From Sphingobacteriales bacterium 44-61 (lineage in GTDB: Bacteria > Bacteroidota > Bacteroidia > Chitinophagales > Chitinophagaceae): a stretch of DNA of 64,000 bases. The translations under genes were made by a program, and so were the position numbers. The notes beneath the pieces are model-generated. The model was not told the DNA's origin. It saw only the letters and a list, made by a program, of their open reading frames with translations, and did no database searches. The stretch covers positions 1 through 64,000 of the forward strand of contig MKTW01000010.1 in the NCBI GenBank assembly GCA_001898405.1. Reading direction: 5' to 3'. Position 1 is the first letter of the stretch. The number at the start of each line of letters is the position of its first letter. Positions 7,373 through 17,647 of this stretch are shown piece after piece.

Positions 7373-9103
7373 TTATTGCGGCTTTACCCGGTACACAGGG
7401 TAACGTAAAAAAGCCGGTTCAAACCAGGGAGAACGCTGGAACACAAAATCCAACTGCGCGCGTGCACTTTTAGCAAAACTTGTATCTGTAGCCCTTTGTT
7501 GTTCCAGTTGATTGCGCAATGCTGTATTGTTCTTTAAATAATCGGAAGCAATATCCTCAAATGCATACGCTGAGTATCCTTCTTTCTGTCCGAGTATGCC
7601 ATCAAAGAAATTCCAGGTGAAATAAGAGTCCTCAGCCTGTGGTTCCAACACTTCCATGATAAAACGGTTGCCTTCCTGGCTGAGAGGTACATACCAATCT
7701 CCTTTGCGGAAGGAGACCTTTTCCATGAAAGAAGTTGTTTTCACTTCTGTATTGGTGTGGTGCATTTCATAAGGGCGTGGGGATGCTTTATAGGAAGCGA
7801 TCTTATATACTTCCACTTCAATCGTTGTGTCCCGTTTCAACTGCTGCATTTCCACTTTATTCAATTGCAGAAGATCGATCACTTTCCACCATCCCTGCGG
7901 AATGATATAGGCAGCAGGTTTGGTAACCGACTCTTTCGGTACATAGTGATTCATGATCTTGATAGTTTTTTCATAAGGCTTGCTACGGTCATAATATAAC
8001 CTGGGCAGGCCGGAAACCTCGCTGGGCTTGCGTCCTGCGGCAAAGCCCTTGTAGAGATAATCCTGTGTCACATTGCGATCGAGCGTCCAGCTTATCGGTA
8101 ATGCGCTCATGCTCTTTGTATTTTGCTTGGCTTCGGTGCGTAGTTTCTTGATCGTTTCGCTGTGTTCGGCGATAAAACCGATGAATGACTGCATCAATGT
8201 GTAACAGGCTTTCACGCGCTGATCATAAGGCTTTAACATATGGCTTTCAGGCATAAAAGAAAAAGTGTTCCAGAGGGCAGCATAGCCGGTGCCGTAACGG
8301 GGGCTGTCCCAGTACTCCGGCCAGCCATTATCTGGTGTATCACCAAATGAGTTTACGTAAGGAATGAGGTCATAACCTTTTTTCTTCATGGCTGCATACA
8401 GCCCGGGTTCAAATTCTTTGTTCATAAACTCTCCCATTGCGCCGCCCAGCTTATCGTGCTGGGAAGTAAGCAGCGTCATCGCATGCTGATAATCGGCACC
8501 ATTGCTTACGTGGTTATCTACAAACACATCCGGATCGAGCATGCGGAATATAGAGGCGAAAGCCCTGGCATCCCTTGAATCACATTTAATAAAATCCCTG
8601 TTGAGATCAAGATTCTGAGAATTGCCACGGAATCCGAATTCTTCAGGCCCATTCTGGTCCACCCTGAAATTGGCGCTGCGGTTAAGGCATCCGCCAATAT
8701 TATAAACCGGGATAATAGCCAGCACAATATTATCAGGAAGCTTATATGCATTAGTTACGATATCGCGGGCGAGCAACATCGAAGCATCGATACCATCAGG
8801 CTCGCCGGGATGGATGCCATTGTTGATGAAAAAGATCCGCTTATTGCTTTTGCGGATGCTGGCAAGATTAAAATCGCCACTGTTGGAAATAAAAACGAGA
8901 TGCAGGGGCAGGCCGGCATCGGTAAGGCCCATGGTCTGCATTTTCACTTTTGGTGAACGGGCATCCAGCTTTTGCCACCATTCAATAGCTTCATAATAAG
9001 TAGGCGTTTGGGTGCCATTGGACAGTTCAAAGCGGGTAGTGATGGGCTGAGCAAATGCTGCTGAAAAGCCAAGCATGCATAAAGCCAGGAAGATTGGTCT
9101 CAT
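7373..9103 (-). CDS. Secreted M14 family metallocarboxypeptidase
   Basis: A 576-residue zinc carboxypeptidase with a signal peptide (MRPIFLALCMLGFSAAFAQ). The zinc motif HxxE is HPGE (98-101) in NNGIHPGEPDGIDAS; the later DNHVSNGADYQH carries the likely third ligand. Length and motifs fit the larger Bacteroidota M14 proteins, which act in the periplasm or outside the cell. An upstream in-frame start at 9151 is possible, but it would place the first codons inside the rpsT terminator and before the signal peptide, so I use the ATG at 9103. Substrate unknown. A second M14 protein of different layout lies at 24257. Confidence 0.88.
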   Translation of the reverse strand: MRPIFLALCMLGFSAAFAQPITTRFELSNGTQTPTYYEAIEWWQKLDARSPKVKMQTMGLTDAGLPLHLVFISNSGDFNLASIRKSNKRIFFINNGIHPGEPDGIDASMLLARDIVTNAYKLPDNIVLAIIPVYNIGGCLNRSANFRVDQNGPEEFGFRGNSQNLDLNRDFIKCDSRDARAFASIFRMLDPDVFVDNHVSNGADYQHAMTLLTSQHDKLGGAMGEFMNKEFEPGLYAAMKKKGYDLIPYVNSFGDTPDNGWPEYWDSPRYGTGYAALWNTFSFMPESHMLKPYDQRVKACYTLMQSFIGFIAEHSETIKKLRTEAKQNTKSMSALPISWTLDRNVTQDYLYKGFAAGRKPSEVSGLPRLYYDRSKPYEKTIKIMNHYVPKESVTKPAAYIIPQGWWKVIDLLQLNKVEMQQLKRDTTIEVEVYKIASYKASPRPYEMHHTNTEVKTTSFMEKVSFRKGDWYVPLSQEGNRFIMEVLEPQAEDSYFTWNFFDGILGQKEGYSAYAFEDIASDYLKNNTALRNQLEQQRATDTSFAKSARAQLDFVFQRSPWFEPAFLRYPVYRVKPQ

Positions 9104-9141
9104 AAACAGGAAGTTGTAATTGTGCTTAAAAGTAAGCAAAT

Positions 9142-9174
9142 AAAAAAGCATTCCCCATTGGAGAATGCTTTTTA
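9142..9174 (-). terminator. rpsT terminator
   Basis: AAAAGCATTC (9144-9153) and GAATGCTTTT (9163-9172) form a 10-bp stem with a 9-nt loop and A/T tracts on both sides. It lies 23 bp after the rpsT stop and can serve as its intrinsic terminator. Confidence 0.8.
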
Positions 9175-9196
9175 AAATATGTAAAAGTCCTGCAGC

Positions 9197-9448
9197 TTAT
9201 TTAGCAGCAGTTACTTTCTTAGCCAGTTTGCTCTTCAGGTTGGCAGCTTTATTCTTATGGATAATACCACGCTTAGCCAGTTTATCGATCATGCTGGCAA
9301 CATTAGGCAATTCATCAGTTGCTTCTTTGCCTTTTGCCGCTTTCAGGTCACGGATGGCATTACGGGTAGTTTTGCCATAGTATTTATTTCTTTCACGGCG
9401 TTTTGCAGCCTGGCGCACATCTTTTTTCGTTGCCTTATGATTAGCCAT
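9197..9448 (-). CDS. rpsT: 30S ribosomal protein S20
   Basis: S20 binds 16S rRNA in the body of the small subunit. The 83-residue, strongly basic protein starts [20 protein letters not shown] and has the typical helical-hairpin sequence with [20 protein letters not shown] near the C-terminus. As usual it is a single gene with its own promoter (9471-9502) and terminator (9142-9174). Confidence 0.96.
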   Translation of the reverse strand: MANHKATKKDVRQAAKRRERNKYYGKTTRNAIRDLKAAKGKEATDELPNVASMIDKLAKRGIIHKNKAANLKSKLAKKVTAAK

Positions 9449-9470
9449 TTCGTATCAATTTTAAGGACGG

Positions 9471-9502
9471 CAAAGGTAGGGCTGGATAGGCTAACCACCA
9501 AA
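9471..9502 (-). promoter_or_regulatory. Promoter of rpsT
   Basis: On the minus strand TTTG (9499-9502) is followed after 20 nt by TACCTTTG (9471-9478), a full match to the Bacteroidota consensus. The predicted start is about 15-20 nt before the rpsT ATG. Confidence 0.8.
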
Positions 9503-9721
9503 TTTTAAAGTGCCTAAGTTCATAAAACTGCCGAAAACATTGAGATTCAGTTAGCCGGTAAAGGCGTTTATCCTGCCCAAACTCTGTAAACCCGGAAAAA
9601 GCGGTGTCCAGGAGGTTAATTTCTGATTTTTAACTGGTTGTTTGCCGAAAATCAAGCCTTTTTTTCGGAGTTTTTAGGCGATATTTGTGTCCCAAAATTG
9701 CCGTCTAAAACATCCTCATTC

Positions 9722-12490
9722 ATGAAAGATTTTTCATATATCACAAATTCTCACCCTGAGTTCATCGAAAATCTGTACCGTGACTTTTCCAAAGACCCTA
9801 ATAGTGTAGACCCTGAGCTGAAGAAATTCTTTGAGGGATTTGATTTCGCTATAAGTACTAATGGAGCGAATGGAAGCGTGAATTACGCAAATAGTGCTAA
9901 TGGAAACACGAATTATGCAAATGGAGCAGCCGCTACGGGAAGTGATTGGAGGAAAGAACTGGGGGCTTACAGGATGATATTGGGTTATCGCAATAAAGGA
10001 CACCTGATCGCAAAGACCAATCCTATCCGTGAGCGGAAGGACCGGAATGCTAACCTGACACTCGCGTTTTTCGGATTGAGTGAGGAGGATATGGATAAAA
10101 CTTTCCAGGTAGGGGAAAGAGTAGGGCTGGGCGCTACAACACTGCGTAATATTCTGGCCCACCTGCAAAAGACCTATGCAGCGCATTTAGGGATCGAGTT
10201 CAAATATATCAGCAACCAGGAAAAAGTGAACTGGCTGGCCAATGAAATGGAAAAGGATTTTGCCAATCCGCTTTCACTCGAAAAGAAGAAAAGGATCCTG
10301 GAAAAGCTGAACCAGGGTGTGATGTTTGAAAAATTCCTTCACACGAAATATGTAGGACAAAAAAGATTTTCACTCGAAGGTGGTGAAACAACTATCGCCG
10401 CACTCGATGCTATTATTAATACAGCCGCTGATCATGATGTGCAGGAAGTAGTGATAGGTATGGCTCACCGCGGACGCCTGAATATTCTGGCCAATATCAT
10501 GGGTAAAACCTATGAGCAGATCTTCAGCGAATTTGAAGGCACTGCTAAAGTGGACCAGACCATGGGAAGCGGTGACGTTAAATACCACATGGGATATGGC
10601 AGTGAACTGACAACACCCAACAACAAAGGCATTTACCTCAAACTGATGCCTAATCCTTCCCACCTCGAAGCCGTGGACCCTGTAGTGGTAGGGTTTGCAC
10701 GCGCCAAAGCTGATGTATTGTACGGCTCCGATTTTGATAAGATCTTACCGATACTTATCCATGGCGATGCCTCACTGGCCGGCCAGGGAATTGTGTATGA
10801 GGTGATGCAGATGAGCAACCTGGAAGGATACTATACCGGTGGCACCATCCATTTCGTGATCAACAACCAGATCGGTTTTACAACTGATTTTGATGATGCA
10901 CGCAGTTCTGATTACTGTACCTCGCTGGCAGCAGCCATCCAGGCTCCTGTATTCCATGTGAATGGAGACGATCCTGAAACGGTGATCAAATGCGTGGAGA
11001 TAGCAACCCGTTACCGTCAGAAATTCAATTCGGATGTGTTCATCGATATGGTATGCTATCGCCGTCATGGTCACAATGAAGGTGATGATCCCAAGTTTAC
11101 ACAACCTCACTTATATGCTTTGATCGATAAGCATCCCAACCCAAGGGAAGTGTATGTAAAATATTTGCTGGAAAACGGAGAGGCTGATGCGCAGGAGCTG
11201 GCAAAGGAAATGGAAAAGAAATTCTGGTCTGACCTGCAGGAGCGCCTGGATGAAGTGAAACAGAATCCATTGCCTTATCATCTGCAGCCGCCTGATAAAT
11301 GGTGGAACAGCCTGCGTCAATCCACAGAAGCGGATTTTGAACAATCACCTATTACCGCCATCAGCCCGGATGATTTCAAAAAAGTGTTTGATGCATTGAT
11401 GCAATGGCCGGCTGACTTCAAACCGCTGCGTAAAGTGGAAAAGATCTTGCAGGATAAAATAAAGCTGTTTGACACCGAAAAGAAAACAGACTGGGCTACG
11501 GCAGAATTGCTGGCTTATGGCAGTTTGCTGCTGGAAGGCAAGGATGTTCGCATGAGCGGTCAGGACGTGAAGAGAGGAACTTTCTCCCATCGCCATGCCG
11601 TGTTGATGGATGAAGTGACTGATAAACCATATAACAGGCTGAACAATTTTGGTGCTCAGGGCAAATTCAGGATATACAACTCTTTATTGAGTGAATATGG
11701 CGTGCTTGGTTTTGAATACGGGTATGCGCTGGCCAACCCAAGTGCTCTCGTACTCTGGGAAGCACAGTTTGGCGATTTCGTGAATGGCGCACAAACCATG
11801 ATCGATCAGTTTATATCTTCCGGAGAGCAGAAATGGAACCGTATGAGCGGCATCACCATGCTGTTGCCTCACGGTTATGAAGGACAGGGGCCTGAGCATA
11901 GCAGTGCCCGCCTGGAAAGGTTCCTTCAATCCTGCGCAGAGCAGAATATGGTGATCACGAATATCACCAGCTCAGCTAACTTCTTCCATGCATTGAGACG
12001 TCAGCTTGCATGGCCGTTCAGGAAGCCGCTGATCAATTTCTCACCCAAAGCCAATCTCCGTAATCCTGGTACTTATTCTTCGGTGGATGAATTCACCAAT
12101 GGCGGGTTCCGCGAAGTGATCGATGATACATTTGCTGATGCATCCAGGGTGAAAAAGGTATTGTTCTGTAGCGGTAAGGTTTATTTTGACCTGGCCGACC
12201 GCCAGCAGAAAGACGATCGTAAAGATGTTGCGATCATCCGCATGGAGCAATTATATCCATTACCGCTGAAGCAACTCGAAGAGTTGTATGCACGCTACAG
12301 CAAAGCCACCTGGTTCTGGGTACAGGAAGAGCCGCTTAATATGGGCGCAGCTTCCTTCCTCCAAATGAACCTGAAGAGCATCAACTATGGCGTGATCAGC
12401 AGGCAGCCATCTGCATCTACTGCTACAGGTTATGCCAAAGTGCACAAGCAGGAGCAGGAAGAGATAGTGGAAACAGCATTCAGTATATAA
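9722..12490 (+). CDS. sucA: 2-oxoglutarate dehydrogenase E1 component
   Basis: The thiamine-diphosphate E1 subunit decarboxylates 2-oxoglutarate and passes succinyl to the lipoyl group of E2 (next gene). The protein is 922 residues from the ATG at 9722, as expected; the reading frame extends to a TTG at 9638, but the family N-terminus (SHPEFIENLYRDFSKDPNSV) begins just after 9722. Landmarks are GMAHRGRLNILAN (about 250), HGDASLAGQG (about 347), RRHGHNEGDDPKFTQP (about 447) and HGYEGQGPEHSSAR (about 717). Between the E2-binding tail and the catalytic core there is a low-complexity linker with a 30-nt tandem duplication (9869-9928). It is followed after 47 bp by sucB, so the two form an operon. 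Confidence 0.96.
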   Translation: MKDFSYITNSHPEFIENLYRDFSKDPNSVDPELKKFFEGFDFAISTNGANGSVNYANSANGNTNYANGAAATGSDWRKELGAYRMILGYRNKGHLIAKTNPIRERKDRNANLTLAFFGLSEEDMDKTFQVGERVGLGATTLRNILAHLQKTYAAHLGIEFKYISNQEKVNWLANEMEKDFANPLSLEKKKRILEKLNQGVMFEKFLHTKYVGQKRFSLEGGETTIAALDAIINTAADHDVQEVVIGMAHRGRLNILANIMGKTYEQIFSEFEGTAKVDQTMGSGDVKYHMGYGSELTTPNNKGIYLKLMPNPSHLEAVDPVVVGFARAKADVLYGSDFDKILPILIHGDASLAGQGIVYEVMQMSNLEGYYTGGTIHFVINNQIGFTTDFDDARSSDYCTSLAAAIQAPVFHVNGDDPETVIKCVEIATRYRQKFNSDVFIDMVCYRRHGHNEGDDPKFTQPHLYALIDKHPNPREVYVKYLLENGEADAQELAKEMEKKFWSDLQERLDEVKQNPLPYHLQPPDKWWNSLRQSTEADFEQSPITAISPDDFKKVFDALMQWPADFKPLRKVEKILQDKIKLFDTEKKTDWATAELLAYGSLLLEGKDVRMSGQDVKRGTFSHRHAVLMDEVTDKPYNRLNNFGAQGKFRIYNSLLSEYGVLGFEYGYALANPSALVLWEAQFGDFVNGAQTMIDQFISSGEQKWNRMSGITMLLPHGYEGQGPEHSSARLERFLQSCAEQNMVITNITSSANFFHALRRQLAWPFRKPLINFSPKANLRNPGTYSSVDEFTNGGFREVIDDTFADASRVKKVLFCSGKVYFDLADRQQKDDRKDVAIIRMEQLYPLPLKQLEELYARYSKATWFWVQEEPLNMGAASFLQMNLKSINYGVISRQPSASTATGYAKVHKQEQEEIVETAFSI

Positions 12491-12537
12491 TTACCTTTAC
12501 GATTAAATAGATTTATCAGCGATATAATAAGCGATTT

Positions 12538-13779
12538 ATGATTGAAATAAAAGTACCGACAGTAGGAGAGTCAGTAAACGAAGTAACCTTACTGAAATGG
12601 AATAAGAAAGATGGGGAATATGTAGAGAGGGATGAAGTGATCGCTGAACTGGAAAGCGAAAAAGCCACATTTGAAGTGAATGCCGAACAAGCTGGCGTAT
12701 TAAAGACCGCTGCCCAGGAAGGTGATACGCTGAAGATCGGCGATATCATGGCGAGCATTGATGAAACAGCGCCCAAGCCGGAAGGGAAACCAACTCCTGC
12801 TGCCAAGCCTGCGGAAGAAAAGAAAACAGAAGCTGCTCCCGCGAAGACTTCTGCAACCACTACAGCGCCTGTTACTTCTGTTCCGAATGATATTAAGGCA
12901 ACACCTGTGGCATCAGCCATTATCGCTGATAAAAAGGTAGATCCTAAAACAGTTACTCCCAGTGGCTATCAGGGTAAAATAATGAAGGATGATGTGCTTG
13001 CAGCATTGTCTAATCCCGGCAAAAAAGCATTTGCCGGTGCTGAACTGTTCAGCCGTAATGTACGTGCTGAAAAAATGAGCAATCTCCGCAAAACTATCAG
13101 CCGCCGCCTGGTGGAATCGAAGAATACCACTGCCATGCTTACCACTTTCAATGAAGTGGACATGACGGCGATCATGGCGATCCGCAACAAATACAAAGAC
13201 AAGTTTAAAGAAATACATGGTGTGGGTCTGGGCTTTATGAGCTTCTTCGCCAAAGCATGTGCTGTAGCGCTGGCTGAATGGCCTTCTGTGAATGCGTATA
13301 TCGATGGGGATCAGATCCTGTATCATGACTATGCAGATATCAGTATCGCTGTAAGCACTCCAAGAGGTTTGACCGTGCCTGTGATCCGCAATGTGGAAAG
13401 CCTGGGCATGGCAGATATCGAAAAGAAAGTGATTGAGCTCGCAGGCAAGGCGCGCGACAGCAAGCTGACCACAGAAGAATTGACCGGCGGCACATTCACC
13501 ATCACCAATGGTGGCGTATTTGGTTCTTTAATGAGCACGCCTATTATCAATATCCCTCAAAGCGCTATTCTTGGCATGCACAAGATACAGGAGCGTCCAA
13601 TGGCGATCAATGGCCAGGTAGTGATCAGACCAATGATGTATGTGGCCCTCAGCTATGATCACCGTATCATTGATGGCCGGGAATCTGTGAGCTTCCTGGT
13701 AAGGGTGAAAGAATTGCTGGAAAACCCTGAGCAACTGCTGATCGGTAAAGACCCGGTGAAAACGCTTCTGGAATTGTAG
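12538..13779 (+). CDS. sucB: 2-oxoglutarate dehydrogenase E2 (dihydrolipoyl succinyltransferase)
   Basis: E2 core of the 2-oxoglutarate dehydrogenase complex in the TCA cycle, 413 residues. Domains: lipoyl domain 1-78 with the modified lysine K42 in [10 protein letters not shown]; an Ala/Pro/Lys-rich linker 78-118; the E1/E3-binding domain about 120-157 (ending [14 protein letters not shown]); and the catalytic domain with [11 protein letters not shown] (372-382), whose His375 and Asp379 are the acyltransferase residues. It lies directly behind sucA. E3 (lipoamide dehydrogenase) is not in the window. A perfect hairpin follows the stop. Confidence 0.95.
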   Translation: MIEIKVPTVGESVNEVTLLKWNKKDGEYVERDEVIAELESEKATFEVNAEQAGVLKTAAQEGDTLKIGDIMASIDETAPKPEGKPTPAAKPAEEKKTEAAPAKTSATTTAPVTSVPNDIKATPVASAIIADKKVDPKTVTPSGYQGKIMKDDVLAALSNPGKKAFAGAELFSRNVRAEKMSNLRKTISRRLVESKNTTAMLTTFNEVDMTAIMAIRNKYKDKFKEIHGVGLGFMSFFAKACAVALAEWPSVNAYIDGDQILYHDYADISIAVSTPRGLTVPVIRNVESLGMADIEKKVIELAGKARDSKLTTEELTGGTFTITNGGVFGSLMSTPIINIPQSAILGMHKIQERPMAINGQVVIRPMMYVALSYDHRIIDGRESVSFLVRVKELLENPEQLLIGKDPVKTLLEL

Positions 13780-13799
13780 GATAATTTAGTACAGTAATC

Positions 13800-13841
13800 A
13801 TAATAAAGCGGCCATGAATCTCTTCATGGCCGCTTTATTAT
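13800..13841. terminator. Bidirectional terminator between sucB and a sensor kinase gene
   Basis: The arms 13800-13818 and 13823-13841 pair perfectly over 19 bp around the 4-nt loop TCTC, with AAAGCGGCCATGAA as the inner part of the left arm. A/T runs on both outer sides allow termination in both directions, and the two genes are convergent. Confidence 0.85.
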
Positions 13842-13846
13842 CAGGA

Positions 13847-16810
13847 TCATCCTTTTACAGGCAGGCTTGCGATGATCATGGATCCCATTCCCTCGCCAGA
13901 CCTGATCTGTATATTCCCATTCCAGTGGTTGATACGCTTGTGGAGGTTCTTAAGGCCATTGCGATGGGTTTCGGCAAAGCAATCAAATCCTTTACCATCG
14001 TCTTTTACAGATAAAATGAGATGAGCTTTTTCAATATGAATGCTGATCCGGACATTTTTGGCCTCTGCATGTTTGGAAATATTATTCAGCAGTTCTTTGT
14101 ACACAAGATAAAAATCACGCCGTTGTTCCATGCTTAGTTTTTTCTGTTCCAGTGATGGGTCTATCTGAAATTCATAGTGAACATTACCTGCATCAAACAA
14201 CTCTGCAGCATAACGCCTCATCCGCGCTACTGTTTCTTCCAGTCCGTCGTTGTTGGTGTTGACGCTCCAGATAATATCATCCAGCGCCTGTGATGAACTG
14301 TTCACCTCTTCCGTGATGCGATCGAGGAATTTACGTGCCTGCACCGGCTCATGCAGGTTCTTTTGCCCCAGGGAAGAAAGGATATTGATATTGGTGAGAG
14401 TTGAACCGATATCATCATGCAGATCGCTGGCTATGCGGTTGCGCACCTGTTGCAGCCGTATCAATTGTTGCAGGCGATAGCGGTACAGTGCGTATAATAA
14501 TGCGGCCAGCATTAAAATGCATAAGGAAATAAACCACCAGCTTTTATACCACGGAGATAAGATGTGGAAAGAAACAGCCGCAATATTTTCAGCATTCGAC
14601 CCATCAGGGAATAAAGCCTTTACCTGGAAGGTGAATGAACCGGCAGGCAGGTCTTTCAACGCCAGGGATGTATTGGTAAAGGGAGAACTCCAGGTAGTAT
14701 CTCCTTCGCGAAGCAAACGATAAACATACTTTACCATTGATTCGCTTTTCAGGTAGGGACTGGCAAATTCAAAAGTGATATCATTCTGGTTATGTGATAA
14801 GGTAAGCGGATGATTGGCGGCCAGATCAGGAGCATTGATAATGCTATCGTTCAATTCTATCCTGGTGATGAAAGTGCCGGTCTTATTTACTGAAAGAAGA
14901 TTAGCATCTGCAGGGATCATTAAAAGACCGTTTAAACCACCTGCCCAGGTATTGCCCATGTTGTCGTTTGACAGTGTATACATCTCATTGTAATATCCCA
15001 ATTGGGATGCCAGGTGATTGATAACATAACTGCCGTTGATCTTTTGAATAATATCAAGGCTGGCCGTATTTCCTGCAAACAGTTTGCCTTGTGCATTCTG
15101 CAGAATAGTGGTGCAGAGATCGGATGACAATCCTTCGCTGGTGCCAATATGCTGCAGTATTTTTAGCCGGCTATTTTCTTTGATCACCTGGAAAACGCCT
15201 TTATCTCTTGTCGCCAGCCAAAAGCCACCACGGCCGTCACTGGTGATAGCCGATATGTTTTTAGATACAGTACTATCCATGCAAACCAGTTCCAGGGTTT
15301 TCCCTGTATGGTAAATGCGCATGCCTCCATTCAGTTCAGACACCCATAACAATTGATTGGGTTTATCATAATACATTGTATTCACGATGTAGTCGATGCC
15401 GGGTAAGCGGCTGCCGGTTTTCCCCTCTACTGCATACAACCCTCCTGTAGCAAGAGGGATCAGGAAATAATCGTCCCGCAAAGCCAAAGCCCCGCCTTTA
15501 AAAGAAAGACTGCCGGGTGCAGAAAGCAATGTCTTCTGCAGCACATATCTTCCTTTCACTTTATCCGCCTGCAGCAGCCTGTACCTGGAATAAACATATA
15601 AGGAAGCATCTGTTGAAAAAATACCGGTAGCGTAAGGCAGCGTATCTATCAATAGTATTTTCTTATGATCCTGCCCATCTACCTGGAACATATTGTCTGT
15701 GCTTATGCCAAGCAGATCACCCTGAAACAAATGCAGGCCGGCAATAGTGCTGTATTGAAGCCCATCATCAGAAATATATTTTACGATCCGCGGGTCAGGT
15801 ATCTTAACAAGACCGTTTTCTGTACCCAGCCATAAGTTATGCTCTGCATCTTCCAGGAAACAATTGACCCTGTCGAAATTGAAACCATTGCGGAAATGGA
15901 ACTGTGTTACATTAAAAAGCGAATCGATCCGGAACAATCCGCCAAATGCAGTGCCTACCCAGATATTGGAATAAGGATCTGCATAAAGGCTGACCACTAT
16001 CTTTCCGTCAATACCAGCCCTGGCAATAGCAGAAGGCATTGATTCGAATTTTAACTGGCCTGCCAGCAAATCCCCAATAAGAGCACGCTTGAGCCCTGTA
16101 GGTGTGGCCATCCAGAGATTCCCTTTTTTATCTCCTTGCACATCATATACCACATCGGCAAGCGGATATTTTTTTATAATCCTGAATGATGAATCGAATA
16201 TGGTTAGCGGAGTATTATCTGAATTGGATGCAATGAGTAAATTGTCATTGATGTTCTCAATATCATAAAAGAAATTATCGGCGTTAGCTGTGTTTACCGG
16301 CGTTTTCACAAAATGGTCATTATGAAAACGGTAAATGCCATTGGTGCTTGAAACAAGCAGTTTATTACCGGGAGTGCGATGAAAACTGATGAAACGGGTG
16401 GACGGAGTTTTGGGTAATACCGGTATTGCTGTCAGCGTATTTTTGTCCAGTATCAGGATACCATGACTGTTGGAAAGCACTGCTACACGGCCATCATCCA
16501 ACTCTGCAAAATCATTAACAGCTCCAATATATTTTCCGCCAAAGCGTGTATAATTCCTGAACTTGTTTCCATCATAAATGCAAAAGCCGAATTTGGTACC
16601 AATAAAGAGCAGCTTATTCCTGGTTTGAGAGATCACTTTCACATAACCCGATACGATCTCACTATTGGCTTCATACAAGTTCTCATTAAGCCGGTAGGTT
16701 GTAAAAAGAAGACGTTGCGTATACGATAATAATGGCAGGCAATGAAGAACGGCCAGCAACAGCACCATCACCCATATTTTCCGCTTTTCCGGTGAAACAG
16801 TCAGGAACAT
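13847..16810 (-). CDS. Propeller-type sensor histidine kinase (first of two)
   Basis: A 987-residue membrane sensor kinase. After a signal anchor (about 12-30) comes a long periplasmic region of two-component-regulator propeller repeats (motifs such as IWVGTAFGGLFRID and LWLGTENGLVKI), then a Y_Y_Y beta-sandwich (about 660-745), a membrane helix (about 747-767, WWFISLCILMLAALLYAL), a HisKA_3 dimerisation domain with the phospho-acceptor in SDLHDDIGSTLTNINILS (about 794-811) and an HATPase domain (NNISKHAEAKN, DDGKGFD, GEGMGSM). HisKA_3 kinases pair with LuxR-type regulators, and one lies 78 bp upstream. The next kinase of the same operon has the same layout, so the pair probably arose by duplication. 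Ligand unknown; relatives in Bacteroides sense oligosaccharides. Confidence 0.9.
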   Translation of the reverse strand: MFLTVSPEKRKIWVMVLLLAVLHCLPLLSYTQRLLFTTYRLNENLYEANSEIVSGYVKVISQTRNKLLFIGTKFGFCIYDGNKFRNYTRFGGKYIGAVNDFAELDDGRVAVLSNSHGILILDKNTLTAIPVLPKTPSTRFISFHRTPGNKLLVSSTNGIYRFHNDHFVKTPVNTANADNFFYDIENINDNLLIASNSDNTPLTIFDSSFRIIKKYPLADVVYDVQGDKKGNLWMATPTGLKRALIGDLLAGQLKFESMPSAIARAGIDGKIVVSLYADPYSNIWVGTAFGGLFRIDSLFNVTQFHFRNGFNFDRVNCFLEDAEHNLWLGTENGLVKIPDPRIVKYISDDGLQYSTIAGLHLFQGDLLGISTDNMFQVDGQDHKKILLIDTLPYATGIFSTDASLYVYSRYRLLQADKVKGRYVLQKTLLSAPGSLSFKGGALALRDDYFLIPLATGGLYAVEGKTGSRLPGIDYIVNTMYYDKPNQLLWVSELNGGMRIYHTGKTLELVCMDSTVSKNISAITSDGRGGFWLATRDKGVFQVIKENSRLKILQHIGTSEGLSSDLCTTILQNAQGKLFAGNTASLDIIQKINGSYVINHLASQLGYYNEMYTLSNDNMGNTWAGGLNGLLMIPADANLLSVNKTGTFITRIELNDSIINAPDLAANHPLTLSHNQNDITFEFASPYLKSESMVKYVYRLLREGDTTWSSPFTNTSLALKDLPAGSFTFQVKALFPDGSNAENIAAVSFHILSPWYKSWWFISLCILMLAALLYALYRYRLQQLIRLQQVRNRIASDLHDDIGSTLTNINILSSLGQKNLHEPVQARKFLDRITEEVNSSSQALDDIIWSVNTNNDGLEETVARMRRYAAELFDAGNVHYEFQIDPSLEQKKLSMEQRRDFYLVYKELLNNISKHAEAKNVRISIHIEKAHLILSVKDDGKGFDCFAETHRNGLKNLHKRINHWNGNIQIRSGEGMGSMIIASLPVKG

Positions 16811-16888
16811 AGCTTGATACGCGATTTTGGTTTACAAGGGGTAGCTGACTAATTTAAGAAAATGTCGGGAAATGGAAAAGTCGGTTAC

Positions 16889-17515
16889 TTAAACTATCCT
16901 TTCACTCAATGCTTTGGCTATCGCTTCCTTGCCGCAGTTAACATGTAGCTTTTGATAAATATTCTTCAGATGGGAGCGGATGGTATCGAAGGCGAGCTGC
17001 ATTTCGGCAGCAATGAGTTTGATACTGTATCCTTTTATCAGCCATTGCAACACTTCTATCTCGCGGGGAGAAAGCTTGTATTTGCCGGGGTCCTGTTTTA
17101 CCTGGAATGTGCTCAATACTTTTTTGGCGATGGTGGGCGACATGGGTGCACCGCCTTCCACAACATCGTGTATGGCTTCAAATAATTTGGCGGGTGGTGT
17201 TTTCTTTAATAAGTATCCATTGGCCCCTGCGCAAAGGCATTTGAATAATTTATCCTCTTCTTCAAAGACGGTATACATGATCACGGCAGTTTCGGGTCTT
17301 GCTTCTTTGATCATGGACACGCCTTCAATTCCTGTTTTACCCGGCATATCAATATCCATCAGCACTACATCCGGCTGATATACGCGTGCAATGTTGGCCG
17401 CTTCATCACAGTTGCTGAAATCACCGGCAACATCATAGCCGTTCATTTTAAGCAGGTAGGACAGTGACTCCCGCAGCCTGTCATTATCTTCAAAGAGGAT
17501 TATTTTAGGAGACAT
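16889..17515 (-). CDS. LuxR/NarL-type response regulator
   Basis: A 208-residue transcription regulator. The receiver domain (1-120) has the acidic pair ED/ND (9-12), the phospho-acceptor Asp54 in VVLMDIDMPGKTG and the switch lysine in YLLKKTPP. The C-terminal LuxR helix-turn-helix (about 146-200) starts LSPREIEVLQWLIKGYSIK and contains the recognition helix region DTIRSHLKNIYQKLHV. It lies between two HisKA_3 sensor kinase genes on the same strand, so it is the likely shared target of both. No target promoter can be identified from the window. Confidence 0.92.
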   Translation of the reverse strand: MSPKIILFEDNDRLRESLSYLLKMNGYDVAGDFSNCDEAANIARVYQPDVVLMDIDMPGKTGIEGVSMIKEARPETAVIMYTVFEEEDKLFKCLCAGANGYLLKKTPPAKLFEAIHDVVEGGAPMSPTIAKKVLSTFQVKQDPGKYKLSPREIEVLQWLIKGYSIKLIAAEMQLAFDTIRSHLKNIYQKLHVNCGKEAIAKALSERIV

Positions 17516-17647
17516 ATTCTTTTATTAAACTGGTTTGTATTTTGAAGGACACATGTTTCTGGTGAACCGGAGGCCCAGCGCCAAACCACAAACCTGAATT
17601 TAAAATTACTGTTTTATCAATCGGTAATCCTCACTCATTTGTGTGGT

